DNA of 64,000 nt from positions 124,001-188,000 of the forward strand of contig NOWV01000039.1 of the NCBI GenBank assembly GCA_003344405.1. Direction: 5' to 3'. Source of the DNA: Trichoplax sp. H2 (taxonomy: Eukaryota; Placozoa; Uniplacotomia; Trichoplacea). Made by a program: the position numbers and the translations under genes. The notes under the pieces are model-generated. The model had not been told where the DNA came from, ran no database searches, and worked only from the letters and a program-made list of their open reading frames with translations. This document shows positions 14,701-46,220 of this stretch, piece by piece; the first letter of the stretch is position 1, and each line of letters begins with the position of its first letter.

Positions 14701-14821
14701 TGGCACTGAGAATTCTATACTAGAATGTTCTCATAACGGCTGGGGTGTTAATAACTGTCAACATACTGAAGATGCTGGGGTTCGTTGCCAAGGTAAGCAA
14801 TTGCTGGACTACAATAAATAA
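8711..14821 (+). CDS. Secreted MAM-EGF-SRCR-SRCR protein
   Basis: A modular extracellular protein. Exons read as 8711-8780 (signal peptide), 12404-12559, 12637-12881 and 13070-13148 (MAM), 13240-13362 (EGF), 13838-14146 (SRCR) and 14487-14792 (SRCR). All module boundaries are phase 1. MAM domains support adhesion or oligomerisation, EGF domains space the modules, and SRCR domains bind ligands ranging from proteins to microbial surfaces. The 3' end is uncertain. Reading past the last SRCR donor gives an in-frame stop at 14819-14821 overlapped by AATAAA, making a ~438-residue secreted protein. Splicing instead to 14995 or 15426 would also keep frame. No transmembrane exon was found. The first intron is unusually long (3.6 kb). 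No one-to-one homologue can be named. Confidence 0.78.
11384..11595. repeat. Three-copy tandem repeat, ~72-bp unit
   Basis: Three imperfect units begin with 'TGATGAAATTGATA' (at about 11387, 11460 and 11531, the middle one with an A for the first T). They continue through 'ATAGACTTT..GAT.TT.GATCTTAA..AGGTTTTCCGA.TGATCATCAT'. The array lies inside the first intron of the MAM/SRCR gene. Confidence 0.65.
11730..12090. repeat. Degenerate tandem repeats
   Basis: About three diverged copies share 'AGTAGAAA..CC..TTT..TA.TATA..AGGGAAATGCGGAAAT.GC.TCAATA.TATT' and 'ACAATTGA.AATGAA.C'. Unit spacing is roughly 110-130 bases. No coding signal is seen. Confidence 0.45.
12404..13148 (+). CDS. MAM domain (three exons)
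   Basis: Exons 12404-12559, 12637-12881 and 13070-13148 have phases 1-1, 1-0 and 0-1. The first carries the MAM opening LNCGFES and FCQW. The second carries the central [11 protein letters not shown] strand. The third carries the closing G.GDIALDDV motif. The same three-exon architecture recurs in all three MAM domains of the large downstream gene, pointing to a common ancestral cassette. Confidence 0.82.
13240..13362 (+). CDS. EGF-like domain exon
   Basis: This 123-base phase 1-1 exon encodes one EGF module with six cysteines: [17 protein letters not shown] and a closing GQNC. No calcium-binding D-x-N-E motif is present. It directly follows the MAM domain, as in the large gene downstream. 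Confidence 0.82.
13838..14146 (+). CDS. SRCR domain exon 1
   Basis: A complete SRCR domain in one phase 1-1 exon: [54 protein letters not shown] and [13 protein letters not shown]. The adjacent cysteine pair found in several neighbours is absent here (AAIRNGGFG at that place). The single-exon layout is typical of group-B-like SRCR domains. Confidence 0.9.
14487..14792 (+). CDS. SRCR domain exon 2
   Basis: A complete single-exon SRCR domain: [55 protein letters not shown] and [13 protein letters not shown]. It carries a vicinal Cys-Cys pair (AVCCGTYG) absent from the preceding SRCR. The exon ends at a consensus GTAAG donor, but read-through gives a stop 29 bases later overlapped by AATAAA, so it may also serve as the last exon. 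Confidence 0.88.
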
Positions 14822-14994
14822 TCGATTGAAATGCTTAAAGAAAAATACTGAACCAAATACGCTACCGCATCTTAGTATTAACTCTACTGATATTCGATTT
14901 TGATCTCATCGCACATCATATAGTATGTAAGAAATTGTATTTGGGCAGCCCTCTATGTCTCTAAGCTTAACTTTTGTCACTCTAATAATTACAG

Positions 14995-15080
14995 AAAGAA
15001 AGATTTGCTACTTTTTTACTACGATGCCTCACTCATTTAGTCATGCAACACCAAAAAATTTTAGATACTATAACACATAA
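14995..15080 (+). CDS. Possible alternative terminal exon
   Basis: After a pyrimidine-rich tract and ATTACAG, the phase-1 frame stays open for 27 codons to TAA. The peptide is aromatic- and serine-rich and has no known motif. It is only one of three ways the MAM-EGF-SRCR gene could end. Confidence 0.2.
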
Positions 15081-15425
15081 AATTGCTCACTCTCAGTATG
15101 ACTCTAAATGCTAACAATCGCCTATCGTTAAAGGAATAGTAACACCACTAGTCTCTCTTAGACAAAATTAAACTAAAATTTCATTAAAAATTCAGTCAAT
15201 TTATGGAACATCCACAAAAACATTAGTTATCAATGTACAGATAATATTTTAAAAGTATGCACGTCCTTATCTATTAAAAGCATGTAAAGTATCGTAGTAA
15301 AATTAATATTAAATGTACTTTATAACACTGCCATCATTATAAGGGTAGCATTAGATTACTCACCGAATTATTGTGAATGATATACGAGATCTAAAATCAG
15401 TGCTTTCTTACATTTAAAAATATAG

Positions 15426-15595
15426 TTTCTAGCCGTAAACGTAAATTAGACCATGATATTAAAAAGCTGGCCAGTGAATTACGTGCTGGTAGAAATAGAA
15501 ATCATGAGGATATGAACTTTTTAAGGATGATGAGAATGGAATATGAACAACACCGACGAGATAATAAGAACGACGACGATGACGATAGTCCGTAA
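15426..15595 (+). CDS. Orphan terminal exon, basic then acidic
   Basis: A plausible acceptor (AATATAG) opens a phase-1 frame of 55 codons ending in TAA. The peptide begins SSRKRKLDHDIKKL, continues with a charged helical stretch rich in Arg, Asn and Met, and ends in a run of five Asp before Ser-Pro. The KRK cluster suggests a nuclear protein or a cytoplasmic tail. It is in the right phase to follow the last SRCR of the upstream gene, but no membrane-spanning exon lies between. It may belong to another gene or be a relic. Confidence 0.35.
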
Positions 15596-16612
15596 TATGA
15601 AAGGAAGGCTCAAGACCAAACCGTTAGCATTGAAGAAAAAATTATTTAGTACCTATGTAAAATGTATAATTAGAAATAATCAGTTTATTATTGTTATAGT
15701 TTATTTGAGAGAAATGTGCATAGTGAATTTAGCTAGTACAATATAATGCAATCAATACTATTAAGATTGAATTTTAACTTAGGAAGCTGCTTCATTTTAT
15801 CCATTTTGCACTAGAATTCAAAGCAAAATATTTATCTTTAATACATTAGTTTAAAGTACTATTTAAATTATATGATATGCTTATATTACAACTAAACTAG
15901 AAAGACCGTACATGTACATGTAGCTGTAATTTAGTAAAATGTTATCCAAAATTAACTATAGAATTTAGAAGAACGAATAAATATTAACTATGACCAGCAA
16001 CTTCATGCATGGTATACCGCATTTCTATCGCTGTTAACAGACTCTAGAATTTAGACTACAAAATTCTTGTTGAAATACATACTTTAGTAACAGAATAAAT
16101 AAGATTCATCTCAAACATCAATAATCGCTGTAGTTCACAGCAAATTCGCAACAATAGTATCTGTACTAGTAGAATTTTTCTGGAACAGCATGCTGGTTCA
16201 ATTAACTAGTAATAATGAGAAGCATAAATTAAGGGCAGTGTATTAAAATCTCAATGTTTACCCTGAAAAAATTTCACATCTAATTAATCCCGATTAACTT
16301 TGATAATCCAATTTGTGGCCAAAATATGGCATTCTATTTTAATAATAAAATCTGAACCTTGACTATCGAGGATATTAACATGAGAGGTTAATGTGCTATT
16401 CGCAAGTCTAGTGTTTCTCTGGCTGTCTACTTTTACTTCAGTTATAGTAAAAGTTCTGGATCGATTGTAAATATAGGAATATGATTGTTACAACTTCCAA
16501 ATTTTGTAACAAGTACTAGATCTGCCACTCAGCAAGGAGACCCAGTAATTAAGTTGAAGAACTAACTTTATTGTTAAAATGAAGAGTTTATATACTTTCT
16601 TTATTGTGACTT

Positions 16613-16632
16613 TGATCTACTAACGTAGATCA
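16613..16632. repeat. Perfect 8-bp inverted repeat
   Basis: TGATCTAC and GTAGATCA flank the four-base loop TAAC. There is no adjacent gene to regulate and no duplicate terminus nearby, so it may be chance. Confidence 0.3.
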
Positions 16633-19600
16633 CAAGATCACTAACAGAAAGGTTTCCCTAGTTTAGACATTACAAATAGACTATCATGCCAAGTATGGCA
16701 ACATGAGAATACATATATAGATAACCTTAATATAGTACCATAACTACATCTATATACGCCTGACGTGATAACATCGTGATATTTAACCATATATAGAAAG
16801 AAGGTAACATACTAATTATGTAACTATACAGAACGTGACAATGATATGCATTATTAATAAGAAATTGACCCTCAAAGTCTGGAACTGCGTACTGATATCT
16901 CTATTTACACAGTAGCGTGATAAAATTTTTGCAACAAATCCCTCATAATATATCACATGCATTAAATACAAGTATGAAAGGAATGAGATGCCAAAAAGAT
17001 ATATGGCAATTTTTTATGATTTAAATGATTAAGAATAAGATAATATGCATGTTAGACGTAAAGATTTATTCATTTTTTGTATTCAGTGTCTATTAGTACG
17101 TCCGCTTTAGTAAAATTTTCAGAATCAACTTACTCATTTTTAGCGATTTCTATTTGTGAATTCTAGAAAAGAATTCGTTAATTTATTTGTACCTTTCGTC
17201 TTACAATATTATTTCGCTTTATAACGAAAGAAACATTTTAAGATCTATCAATATGCTATGAATAGTAATCGATTATAGCTGCGGTGATGTAAATCCAGTG
17301 CTAGCTTAAGTTCGTATTAGATCCTACATAGAGTTTAAAATTAATTTCTTATGGTATCTTGACATACATGGATAAATAGACGGTGGTCATATTTCTTACA
17401 ATTATCAATCAATAATGCAAATAATTCTTTGCCTTGCTCGTAACCTCTTAAGAATAGCCGTAACTACGCTGCACTATCAGAAAGTTTTTCGAAGTCCTGT
17501 ATTCACTCATTGATCATATTAACGCTAGCAATATAACTCTACTATTCTACTCACAACGTGGTAGCTGTAACATAATATTATACGGCTGATTAAAACTCTT
17601 CCTAGGTGTTGCAGTTCCCACACTAGGCGATTATTGCAACTTTACTAGGGCCTGGCTTATACAAAATTATTACAATGTTATTATTAAGTGCACTTAGCGG
17701 GTAATAGCGGAGCTTGGCTCATTTTTGCGCTCGATACATCACGTACATATACGAAATTTTATGAGTCGAGAGATAACTCGGCAGTTGGGTTTGTAATAAG
17801 TTGGATTACATAGAAAATCAGCTTATTATATCACGTAATCGTCATCTAAATCTATTGGTTCAGTTTCTAATGTGGTAACAAATCTAATTGATGGATCAAC
17901 GTAAAACAAGAAATGATGGAAGTAATCCTTGTGAGTAATTCAGTCTACATTGTTAAACAACAAGAGTAGTTTTGCATAACTAATGAAGCATACATAAACC
18001 ACTTAAAGCTCCAGAATAGATCTACTCCCATGATGAAGTTTCTTCTCGATACAAACTCCTTAGCAACCTTTTAATTCTTAGATTGAATGCTATGCTACCC
18101 ATTGGAATGTTCAACCATAATTATATAATTAATAATCCTGACCTGAATAATTCATTTAATAGGGCGTAAACAATCATGAAATTAAATATCAGGTATGAAT
18201 GATATATCAATATTAGCTCATGCTGTACGAATCATGGTGGAGACTTGATTCAAAGATGTACTGGAATAGGTTTAAATTCTACTGATCCCTGCAATAATGA
18301 TTGAGAAGTGTTAAGAGAATCAATCAGATAGGCTTATCATGTAAGTCGTTACGGTGCTCTTTCAGTATTAATCACAGCATAGATCACCTTGGTGGTTATA
18401 AGCTAAAACTATAGCATATGACCGAAATCACAAATCGAAAAATAATAAACGACATTATAATGGTTTAGAAGTCTAATTAGCTGGTATAACGATAATAGTT
18501 ATCGTAGAACAATCATCAATATAGAGAAAAAATAGCAATATTTGAACAATTAAGTTTTCGTTGTGGCCATCATTACCAATATCATCACTTCGATAGTAAT
18601 ATGACCTTTCGAGCAGACTGAACCTTTATTCTACTTCTCATTTATCGCCACTACCAATGGTTGCATTAATATTTACATGACAATATGGCAAATTTATGTT
18701 ACTATAATTGAATTCCATGCGGCATGCAATCCATGACAATTTACTTTACTCTAATACTATTAGTAAATCTTGATTAAAAATTGCGTTTATCTCAATTCTG
18801 TTATCTTTCAATACCTATAATGACTGCCATGATCCAATATGACCTTGTTAAGATCTAATTTAATTAGGAAAAAGCAATAACTTATGATCCTTTTAATAAT
18901 ATTGTTATATTATAATCATCTAATACCAGTCATTTTTCTTATTATCTATTTAACTTTAAATGCAAACACCATTATTCTGATTATGTCAATCAATAGAAAG
19001 CAATTTGAATAATATTACCGAATTATCAGTTTATATAATCCTATGTAACATCATCTATGCCATTTTAATTGATCAAACTATTTTCAATGAGCAACTAGTG
19101 TATACTGAATTTATTTATAAATAATTACGTAAGAAAAAAATGTTGGGTGTGAATAAAAATTGGCCATTACTTAATTGTTAGGATACAGTAGTTGTATAGT
19201 CACATGGCTGAAAATCGAGGTGTAAGCCATAGAATAATGTGATCTTTACTCTTTATTATCAGATATTTTATTCTACTGTAGTTTATTACAAATCTAAAGA
19301 AAATATCAGCGGATAGTAATAGCTGCTATTACAATTTATAAGAAGTTTAATGTAAAGAAAGAGAGGAACTTATTACAGAATGGCCTCACTTTATAAATAA
19401 CTGGCAAAATTATCTTCAAATATCTTACGAGTAACTATAGCTCCTTAATTAGCACAGTAGAAACTTCTACTAACATAAATGTACCATGAATTATCATCTA
19501 TCTTTTCAAATACAGCAATAGATGACAACTGATTACATTGTTCAAATACTTTTAGTCGACAACACTATTATATCATCATGATACTAAAATCAATAGCTAT

Positions 19601-19948
19601 TTAAGTTTGTTAATCTCGCTAACATTATCTCCATATAGAATTCCGTATATCTATTCATATATATCATTTTAAGCCTAGGAGTCTGTAAGAATGAAATAGC
19701 AATTTCACTTCAAACCACAAAATAATTTAAAAGTTCACTGAATAATTTAGTTTTTGCATCTCAAGTAATAAGGAATCGATCTAGTACCTTCTAGATTAGT
19801 CTTTAATGAATGCTCTTCTATAAAACAATAAGTTGGAGTAATTACAAATACTTTAAAGTTATTAATCATATTCATTAATATTCATCAGTTTCAGTACAAT
19901 TTCTTTTATGATTCAACCATTAATAATATTAAGTACACCATCATTCAG

Positions 19949-20160
19949 AAGATGACAGCAAAATCAACACCTTTACAGTCAATCATGGTAATACAATTTT
20001 TATTGCTATGTACATTTATGACGCCTCTAGAGGTAAAATAACTCCCATATCTATCCGCCTACGATATGGTAATTCCTGTAGCTTTGATTTATTGAATCGT
20101 AGTTATCATCTAGTGTCTTTCCAAACTGTCAATTTTATCCATGTAAAAGCCACTAATTGA
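19949..20160 (+). pseudogene. Exon-like open stretch, unknown
   Basis: After CATTCAG, a phase-1-compatible frame stays open for 69 codons to TGA. The peptide has alternating hydrophobic residues suggesting a beta-rich fold (NTIFIAMYIYDASRG, ISIRLRYGNSC, FIHVKA). Codon content looks better than the surrounding DNA, but no family is recognised and no partner exons were found. It may be a solitary relic exon. Confidence 0.25.
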
Positions 20161-21214
20161 CCATTTCACATCAAATTATGGAATAGAGATTTAGTTATCG
20201 TAGTAATGTAAAAATCTTTACGTTTGAATGAATTTAAAATCACATGGCAATTAAAATTTTTTCTATCGAAAAATGCATGATTCATTAATTTTTATAATGG
20301 TCATGATAGACATTAAAATAGTCAATAAGCAAACACTTTATAATGGATTGGCCACTTAAAATACAAAAAGGTCTGGCATATCTGGCCATAAATCAGGTAA
20401 AATATTCATAGAACGTATTTGTAATACTTGATTTGCGTAGATACTTAAACTTCCGGGGATATTACTACTTTCGGTAAAGACATTTGATCTAAATATCAAA
20501 CTAGAACAGAAACTGCAATAGTATATTACTGATTGAATCATCATCATCCTGTAAGACTTAATATTAGACCAGATCAAACTCTCTAATGACGATATTAAAT
20601 TCGTTCAATCGATAGAATTGAAGTATTTGTCAAATTCCGTGGTAGAATTACTGTCTGACCCTATTAACGTATTGAATAACTAACGTGAAGAAGATGAAAT
20701 ATTAATAATTTAAGACAAAATGGATAACCAGTGTTCTTAATACTGGTATAATCGACAGTTCATTATTATTAATCGACTAACTAAAATTAATAGTCAAGTT
20801 ACGTAAGCCAATTAACCTTTATTATAATTAGATTAGCTTTAATAACATCATTACTATCGATAAATTATTACATTATTATTTTGAATAATAATTAGAAACG
20901 TGCTCTCGCTGAATAGAACAAGTATTGAATTGAATACTGTTATCTCATAATTAAGGATAATTTATTTTTCCGCTCTTTTTAATGATTACTACCTGTATTA
21001 ATCTCATATTCTATACAATACAAAGAAATCAGCTATGGAATAATACATTAATATTATGTCAACATGGAGATTTATTTGCTAAACAGGGCGCGTCAAGAAT
21101 AAAATTTAATTTAAATTAGTTACAAATCTTATGATCTCACATAATATAAGATGTTATTTTGTTAGGGCCCGTTCATACGGAGGGTAATCACTTTGAGGAA
21201 AGTAGATTACCAAA

Positions 21215-40037
<18,823 letters not shown>

Positions 40038-40376
40038 AGTCAAACTGGTAAATCAAAGCTTATAGTCCGATATGATATCTCAGACACATCGGCTTTGAAT
40101 ATACTAAGAAATGCTGCAATATGCATCATTTCCGTAGTGTATTACATATATAAGATGGAATATGCTTGTCAAGTAATATGGAATAGCCAAAGGACGTTAA
40201 AAGTGTTTCTTAAATTCCTAATTTTTAAGGTGTTGCCAAAGATTTCGATAGAACAGTTTATTTCGACCGTGAAAAAAACTTTAGAGGTACGTGGAAGAGA
40301 AAGATTTAGGGATCCTTTCATATCAAGTCATAAATTATTTGTTTTATATATGAAGTTATATGGCGACATTGTTTAG
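40038..40376 (+). other. Open frame after the stop, unrecognised
   Basis: The frame of the Ala-Met-stop exon reopens immediately and stays open for 112 codons. The predicted peptide is hydrophobic and lysine-rich (LKVFLKFLIFKVLPKIS, FISTVKKTLEV), more protein-like than surrounding DNA. It could be a separate small gene (a GTACGT donor follows KKTLE) or a relic. I do not recognise the family. Confidence 0.3.
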
Positions 40377-40413
40377 AGCTAGAAGTAATAACTTTTTTTA
40401 TTTTCTGGAGTAG

Positions 40414-40478
40414 ACGATGCAGATATAGATTTTCAAGAGGAACAAGATCTAGATCGCATCATGCAGGATTTAGATTAA
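40414..40478 (+). CDS. Acidic terminal exon candidate
   Basis: Following a T-rich tract and GGAGTAG, a phase-1 frame encodes an acidic tail (DADIDFQEEQDLDRIMQDLD) ending in TAA, with AATAAA 38 bases later. It could be an alternative last exon of the giant gene or the end of the preceding unknown frame. Confidence 0.35.
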
Positions 40479-40515
40479 TAGACTATTAAGTAACTAGAAC
40501 CTTTGGACTACCTGC

Positions 40516-40521
40516 AATAAA
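40516..40521 (+). terminator. Polyadenylation signal
   Basis: AATAAA downstream of the acidic exon and of the giant gene's stop, plausibly the 3' end of that transcription unit. Confidence 0.5.
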
Positions 40522-43500
40522 GTAAGTAATCAATCTGAACAAGTTTATGATGTATTGACATTGTTGCATAAGAAATGTCGACAGTAAATTTTCATATTCT
40601 TAAAAGCCTCGGTATTGTCATGAGATCTCAAGATTTTATATGAAATATTTAAAAGTTTTGTCATTTTGAGTCCGACAATACATTTGAATTTCAAATATGT
40701 AAGCGATAGCTATTACATAACAGTAAATTTAGTCGCATATTAACACGAGTTTTTATAAGCTTTCATGACTTATCTACATAGTTTGGTATTTATGAATTAA
40801 TATTGTATTTGAATGCTATGTTAGATATCGTATGTTCACATTAACTTATATAAGTATGATTTCTAATCGTCATATGCCGTAAATCTTATTTATCTCTTTT
40901 TTCGAAATAGTTATACTACAGGTCATCGTTTAGGATGCAGACAACTCCCACTTTAAAGATAGGAAAATATTCAAAACCTACAAATTGATCATTTTCTTTG
41001 CGTGCTAGATAAATTAGTCATCGTTGTCATTTTTATCTTTTGTCTGGTTTTCTTTAATATGGTTTTACTTAAGCATTCTCATTGATATAGATGATTAAAT
41101 ATATAATGGTTAGATATTTTCAAATAAACGGCATTACAAATAATGTGATACAAACTTACCATTACTAAATGCTGGCAATAACCATTACTTTTTTACTGGC
41201 CTTTGACACTTCCACAATCAGACAAGATTAAAATTTGATCGCTTAATCAACGTAAATGAGCCAGCATAATTTTCTTCATTTCGTATAATCGAACTATTAG
41301 ATAATATAAAGTTAATATGCTTCTACTTTAGAGTCAACGTAAAGTAAAGTTTTCCACTAGTAGTATCCATAATAATAGCGGGCTAAGAGTAAAATCTTTT
41401 GAATTTCGAGCTTTAGACGGCTATGCAAGTGCCTTTAAGTACAGTACAATATTTATCCTATATATATATCATATTACTCGTACGAAAGTGTTGAATTACA
41501 TTGTATGCCTACATCTCTGTCAAAATATGTATATCTCCTACAGGGAGATGATGTTCATATACTTGATCCAACTTTATCGGGATTAATTTAGAAAATTTAT
41601 TTAGTGCGTATAGTATAAACCGATGTGATTTGATAAAATGATCTATACTGCAATCATGATCGTAAACCTACTTATGAATGATTCACTTAATCCATAAACA
41701 TAGGGCTTCGTATAATGTATTTTTAGGTACATAGTTCACTACGAGGAATAAAGACAGCACAAGTCAATAAATCAAATACAAAACGTCTATATGCCTAATT
41801 TAAATTAAAATCCGTTTTATTATAGGTTCTACTAAATATATATTATATAAACCTATCAAAAAAGACCTAAATTCCAACGAGTACGAATTTGTCGAAAGCT
41901 CTCAATAAGACGATGACAAAAAAGTTATAAGTTTTGCAATTTTATACATCAAATCAATCAGTAAAATTTTTCGGCGAGTTTATCTAGGATAGCAAGCTAG
42001 TAAATACATACCTTAACTACTAAATGATAATCGCTCTCGTTGCTAATTCTTTTTGAAGATAAATCAGACCTAAGGAGCAGCTTAAAAAGCTTATTTCTTA
42101 CGGCAATAAGTATGTTCTGGTCATGATCTTATTCTGTAGTTTATACAGGAACATTTGCTGCCTGCAAACATTGCACGAAATGCAAATTGCAATTAGTATC
42201 TATAGACGTTTCGTTTTGTTTCCACTAAAGAATTTATTCGAACTAAAAGCCTCAGTTAGCTATTGCCATCACTTATATGTTAGAGATATATCTCTGGTCA
42301 ATGTATATAATTGGCATCTTTATGTAGCTTACATCAGGGACTGCTAGAAATAGCAGTAAACCCTTAGTAGTCCCCTGCTTACATACACATCACCGGCATA
42401 TTATCAAGCAAATAGCATTCTAAATGGGAGCATCCCTTTAAGCATCATATTTTCCTTCCTTTGCTTATTGGAAGCAATATTAGCTCTTGTGACTGGAAAA
42501 TTTCCTATTTGAGAAATTTAGTATACTCGTAGCATTTTATACGAAGGATTCTTTGTGTAATTATATTTCTCCTTGTTGCCAAAGCTGATGAGTCTACCCA
42601 TGACAATGTAATGCTTTTCAAATAGTTCGACGATCTATAGTGAAATCACCTCAAATCAGAACTTGCCCTCATTTTTAATTGACGAGACAGCTTCTAAGCA
42701 TCAGTTGATGTCAGCATTGTCTCATTTCTTTTTATAATCATTGGCAAGCAAAAGCCTAGAAAAACTTCAACTTCAATTACATGTTACTAACATTTTCTAC
42801 AATGACCAAAAAGTAATCCTAAATCATAATTATTATATATAACATATACAAGACAATTCAGTAGGTAAATCATGGCATCGAATGCAAGGGATAAACTTGA
42901 CACCTGATGTGATCACACCATTTTCTATCCAATGGCTTTTGCTACGACTAAATCTAATCTATTACAAAATAAAAGCGAAAATAAGACGATATTCTAATGC
43001 AGACAGTTAAAATCATTTAGTTATGATTATTTCTGATATTAGTAATGTATATATATTTATCCAATAGAATGGCTGGTGATTCAACGTATAAATTTTCTGT
43101 AGATTAATTATTCGGTTCCTATGTCATAAAGTATGTTGACAGTTATGATTTTCAGATCGACTTTTTTAGTATCTCGTCTGGAAACTTAGTTTTACCCTTA
43201 AAATATATTTAATACACAGAGCAATTGTCGCAAACTCAAAATCGCATCCCCTTGGTTATAACTAACTTGCCACACCCTTAAAAATATCCTGATCAAAGAA
43301 GAAAATTATAGCATTAGTTCGAGATAAACATGAAATATTGAATATATTCAATTACGATAATACTTACTTTAGGGTCTGTTTGCAGAAAAAATATTGCACT
43401 CGGCCTCTAGAAAAGATAGGATGAATCTGCAATATATTGGGTCGTAGGATCCGGTCTCTTTCAGATCATCAATGAGCATAACGCCACTTTCGTGGTACGA

Positions 43501-43639
43501 ATTCTTCCAGTTATTCAAGACGAACGATAAAAGATTTCATCGTAGTCATAATTTAGTTCCATCAGTACTTTTTCGCAATTTATTACCTGGTCTCGGATTT
43601 TCTAGCTATTGCTCATAATAATCTGAAAGCATCATTCGT

Positions 43640-43900
43640 CTAGTCACTAAAGGATCAATCATAGCTATAAAGTCAGCGCTTCATTATCGTTAATAGCTTT
43701 TACTTTTTTACCTAGTGAAATACGTTAGCAAACGGATACTAGTAGTCATCCTACGTTCTGTCTTCTATGTATGGCTAGCCTATTTATTAGCATCAAATCC
43801 TAGTTATAATCGAGTTTCATCATTGCCAATAGTTTTTTGCAGCTTAGTACCTCACGGGAAATTCGTTAGCAAACGAATAGCGATCCTGCATTAACTTGGG
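43640..43900. repeat. Degenerate duplicated block
   Basis: 'ACCT...GGAAAT.CGTTAGCAAACG.ATA' occurs twice about 140 bases apart with shared flanks around 'AATAGCTTTT/AATAGTTTTT'. A minor old local duplication. Confidence 0.4.
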
Positions 43901-45957
43901 TCTGGAATTTCACAATTTTCTTTTCTAGCCATAGATTTTAACAATTTTTGAAAGCATGGCTTGTCTGAATTGTCTGAACTCTATATCAGCCTTCCGTTAG
44001 CGCTCTCTATCAAAACTAATTTTGGGAATCATTTACCTACTACTTTGCACAGCAAAATGTCCTCAGCTAAGATTTGGAAGCCTTTGCTTCGCTTCGATAT
44101 CGCTCTAACGCTTTACTCTAGCTGCGTACAACAATTTCAAAATACAATTACCGTAGCGTTGGATATTTAAAAAAATAATGAACCATTAAGGGTCGTCAGG
44201 TTATCTTTATGTCTTTCATATGAGAAAGATGGCGTAACTGTATATCGTTGATTAGCAATTTAATCCGTCTAGCATTAGTAAATAAATCTCCAGATCAGTA
44301 TTTGATAAAGGTATCGTAACTTAAAATTCAAATAAAATGGATTGTGATTTCACGCCGTTTATTTATTGCTTGAACACTGCAATTTGGTAAATTATGGTGA
44401 ATTTCTTTACAAATAGTCCTCAAAATTCCAAGCAATCTTCACTGAATTTTAATAAGTTCAATTAATTTCTTCCGGAATGTTACTGAAATGGAACTTGCAT
44501 ATATTGATAGCCAGGCAAAATTTTGATAAATGACTTTGTTAATTAACCTAGCTCCTACTGTCTTGATAGCCTTGGTCAAGGAAAAATTTATTCTTCAGGC
44601 TTCTATTCTAAATTTCTTGGTATAAAAGGCAGTTTAAACGGCTAATACGTAAATTTGATCGGATAGTGTATTTCTTCCGTCTCCAGTCAGGTAGATCGAT
44701 ATCTGAAAGAAATACTTCGTCTGAAAGCGAATTTATACTTTCTATTTGGCTATGGTGCAAATACTTAAGGTGCTAAAATGACCTTAATTAAGTCAATACA
44801 TTGCTCACCAACTTATAATTATTGGCACTCTGAAATTGGGCAGTATTTTATACTGCTAATGACGACTTCATCCTATTCTGATGCCTTCTGCATACTATAG
44901 AAAATGCTTAGCACAGTCCTACCACAATCTTGTCACATCTTTATCCTAGTTAAGCGATATTGGCAGGAAATTATATTGCCTTTAAATAGCCGATAGTAGT
45001 AGTGCACTAGCTGGTATTACTAATTGCTAATAACGAAGATTCTCACTAGTAAAATAGTAAAAAATTTAGTACCTTTATCTATGCTTAATTAATAGTCACA
45101 GCTTGAAAGAGCCAAATTTTGCACTTTAAAAGTGACAAAATTAGAACATTTGTAATAGCTAAATATCGAGTGTATTTGTACAGTACTTAGTAATTGGAAT
45201 TCTGATGCTGGATAGCCTACCAGCTTCCATAATTAAATAGAAATTCTAAATTATAGTATTAGACTAGAATAGAATTGTTAACATACACAATATCAAAGCT
45301 TTGACATCATAGCAGTCCAATATTACCACTATGGTTACTATATTTGAACAGAGTTTAAATACCAAACTATAAAGCTTTACATTCATTTTAGCAAGATCAT
45401 CATTAAATTTTATAGTAGCTTTGTCAGAAGCAAAGTTTGATATAAAAACTCTATAGAAGTTAGGGCCATTACATTATTGCGTTGCATTCTTTAATGGTAA
45501 TGTCATAATGTGCATGTGCGGCTTTGCACTCAATGCTAGGAAATTAACGCTTTCCTGAATACCATGCTCTGAATGCAATATCACTTGATACTTAAGTAGG
45601 AAAATACTATATCCCGGCTTAACTTAAGTCCTGACACCTTAGTATTACAATTTACCTTGATAGATGCAGTCTATTGGATATTAGACTGTTGAAAGTCATA
45701 AACTGCTACAAACGATATTGTAGCATTTCCGATGGTGGATGATTATATTATAACATTACCAGTAGATGGGGCAATGCAGCTCTACAACAAATTCTCTTTT
45801 TATTGATCTTAACTATTGACACTGTAGTAGTAAATTTTTTGCATTGATAAACTGTATTACACTAAATCGCGGATTATTGGAAAAATTAGTATGAAGGTTA
45901 GGCCTTTGATTAATTCATTGTATTCGATAGAGTATCCGAAGACTACACATACATTGC

Positions 45958-46220
45958 TTTTAAAGGACCAAATTGGTATGTGTATTTTGATCTTTTATGG
46001 AATTTAATTCAATTACTTGTTTCATTGCTACTCTTGTAGCTGTAAGCCTCTTTGCTAGATATTTATTCATTTTAATGATCGGTTGGGTGTTTGAACTCTA
46101 CTCATATATTGTTTTTAAATGGCCATATTGGTAAGTGTATTTTGATACTTTTATGAAATTTAATTCAATTACTGTTTCGTTGCTACTTTTATGGCTACAT
46201 GACTCTTTGCTTGACATCAA
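45958..46220. repeat. Two-copy tandem repeat, ~155-bp unit
   Basis: 'TTTTAAA.GGCC.ATTGGTA.GTGTATTTTGAT.CTTTTATG.AATTTAATTCAATTACT' occurs at 45958 and about 46113 and stays alignable for roughly 100 bases in each copy. Confidence 0.6.

Larger units (their letters stand above)
15600..21214. other. Intergenic, mostly structureless AT-rich DNA
   Basis: No recognisable domain or exon chain was found. The stretch from about 18.5 to 20.7 kb is rich in repeated CCAT/ATCATC-type words. It contains one exon-like open stretch (listed separately) and a 73-codon minus-strand frame (20356-20577) with no clear motif. It could be a decayed gene, but I cannot name one. Confidence 0.45.

Noticed and set aside
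14508-14723. 71-codon frame overlapping the second SRCR
   Set aside because: An out-of-frame shadow of the SRCR exon; the same applies to 13966-14160 on the minus strand and 23645-23830 on the plus strand.
20600-20680. Possible SRCR relic (DRIEVFVKFRGRITV)
   Set aside because: Only one strand resembles SRCR and no cysteine motif follows; the similarity is too short.
43961-44170. 69-codon plus-strand frame
   Set aside because: No ATG at its start, no known motif and no flanking exons.
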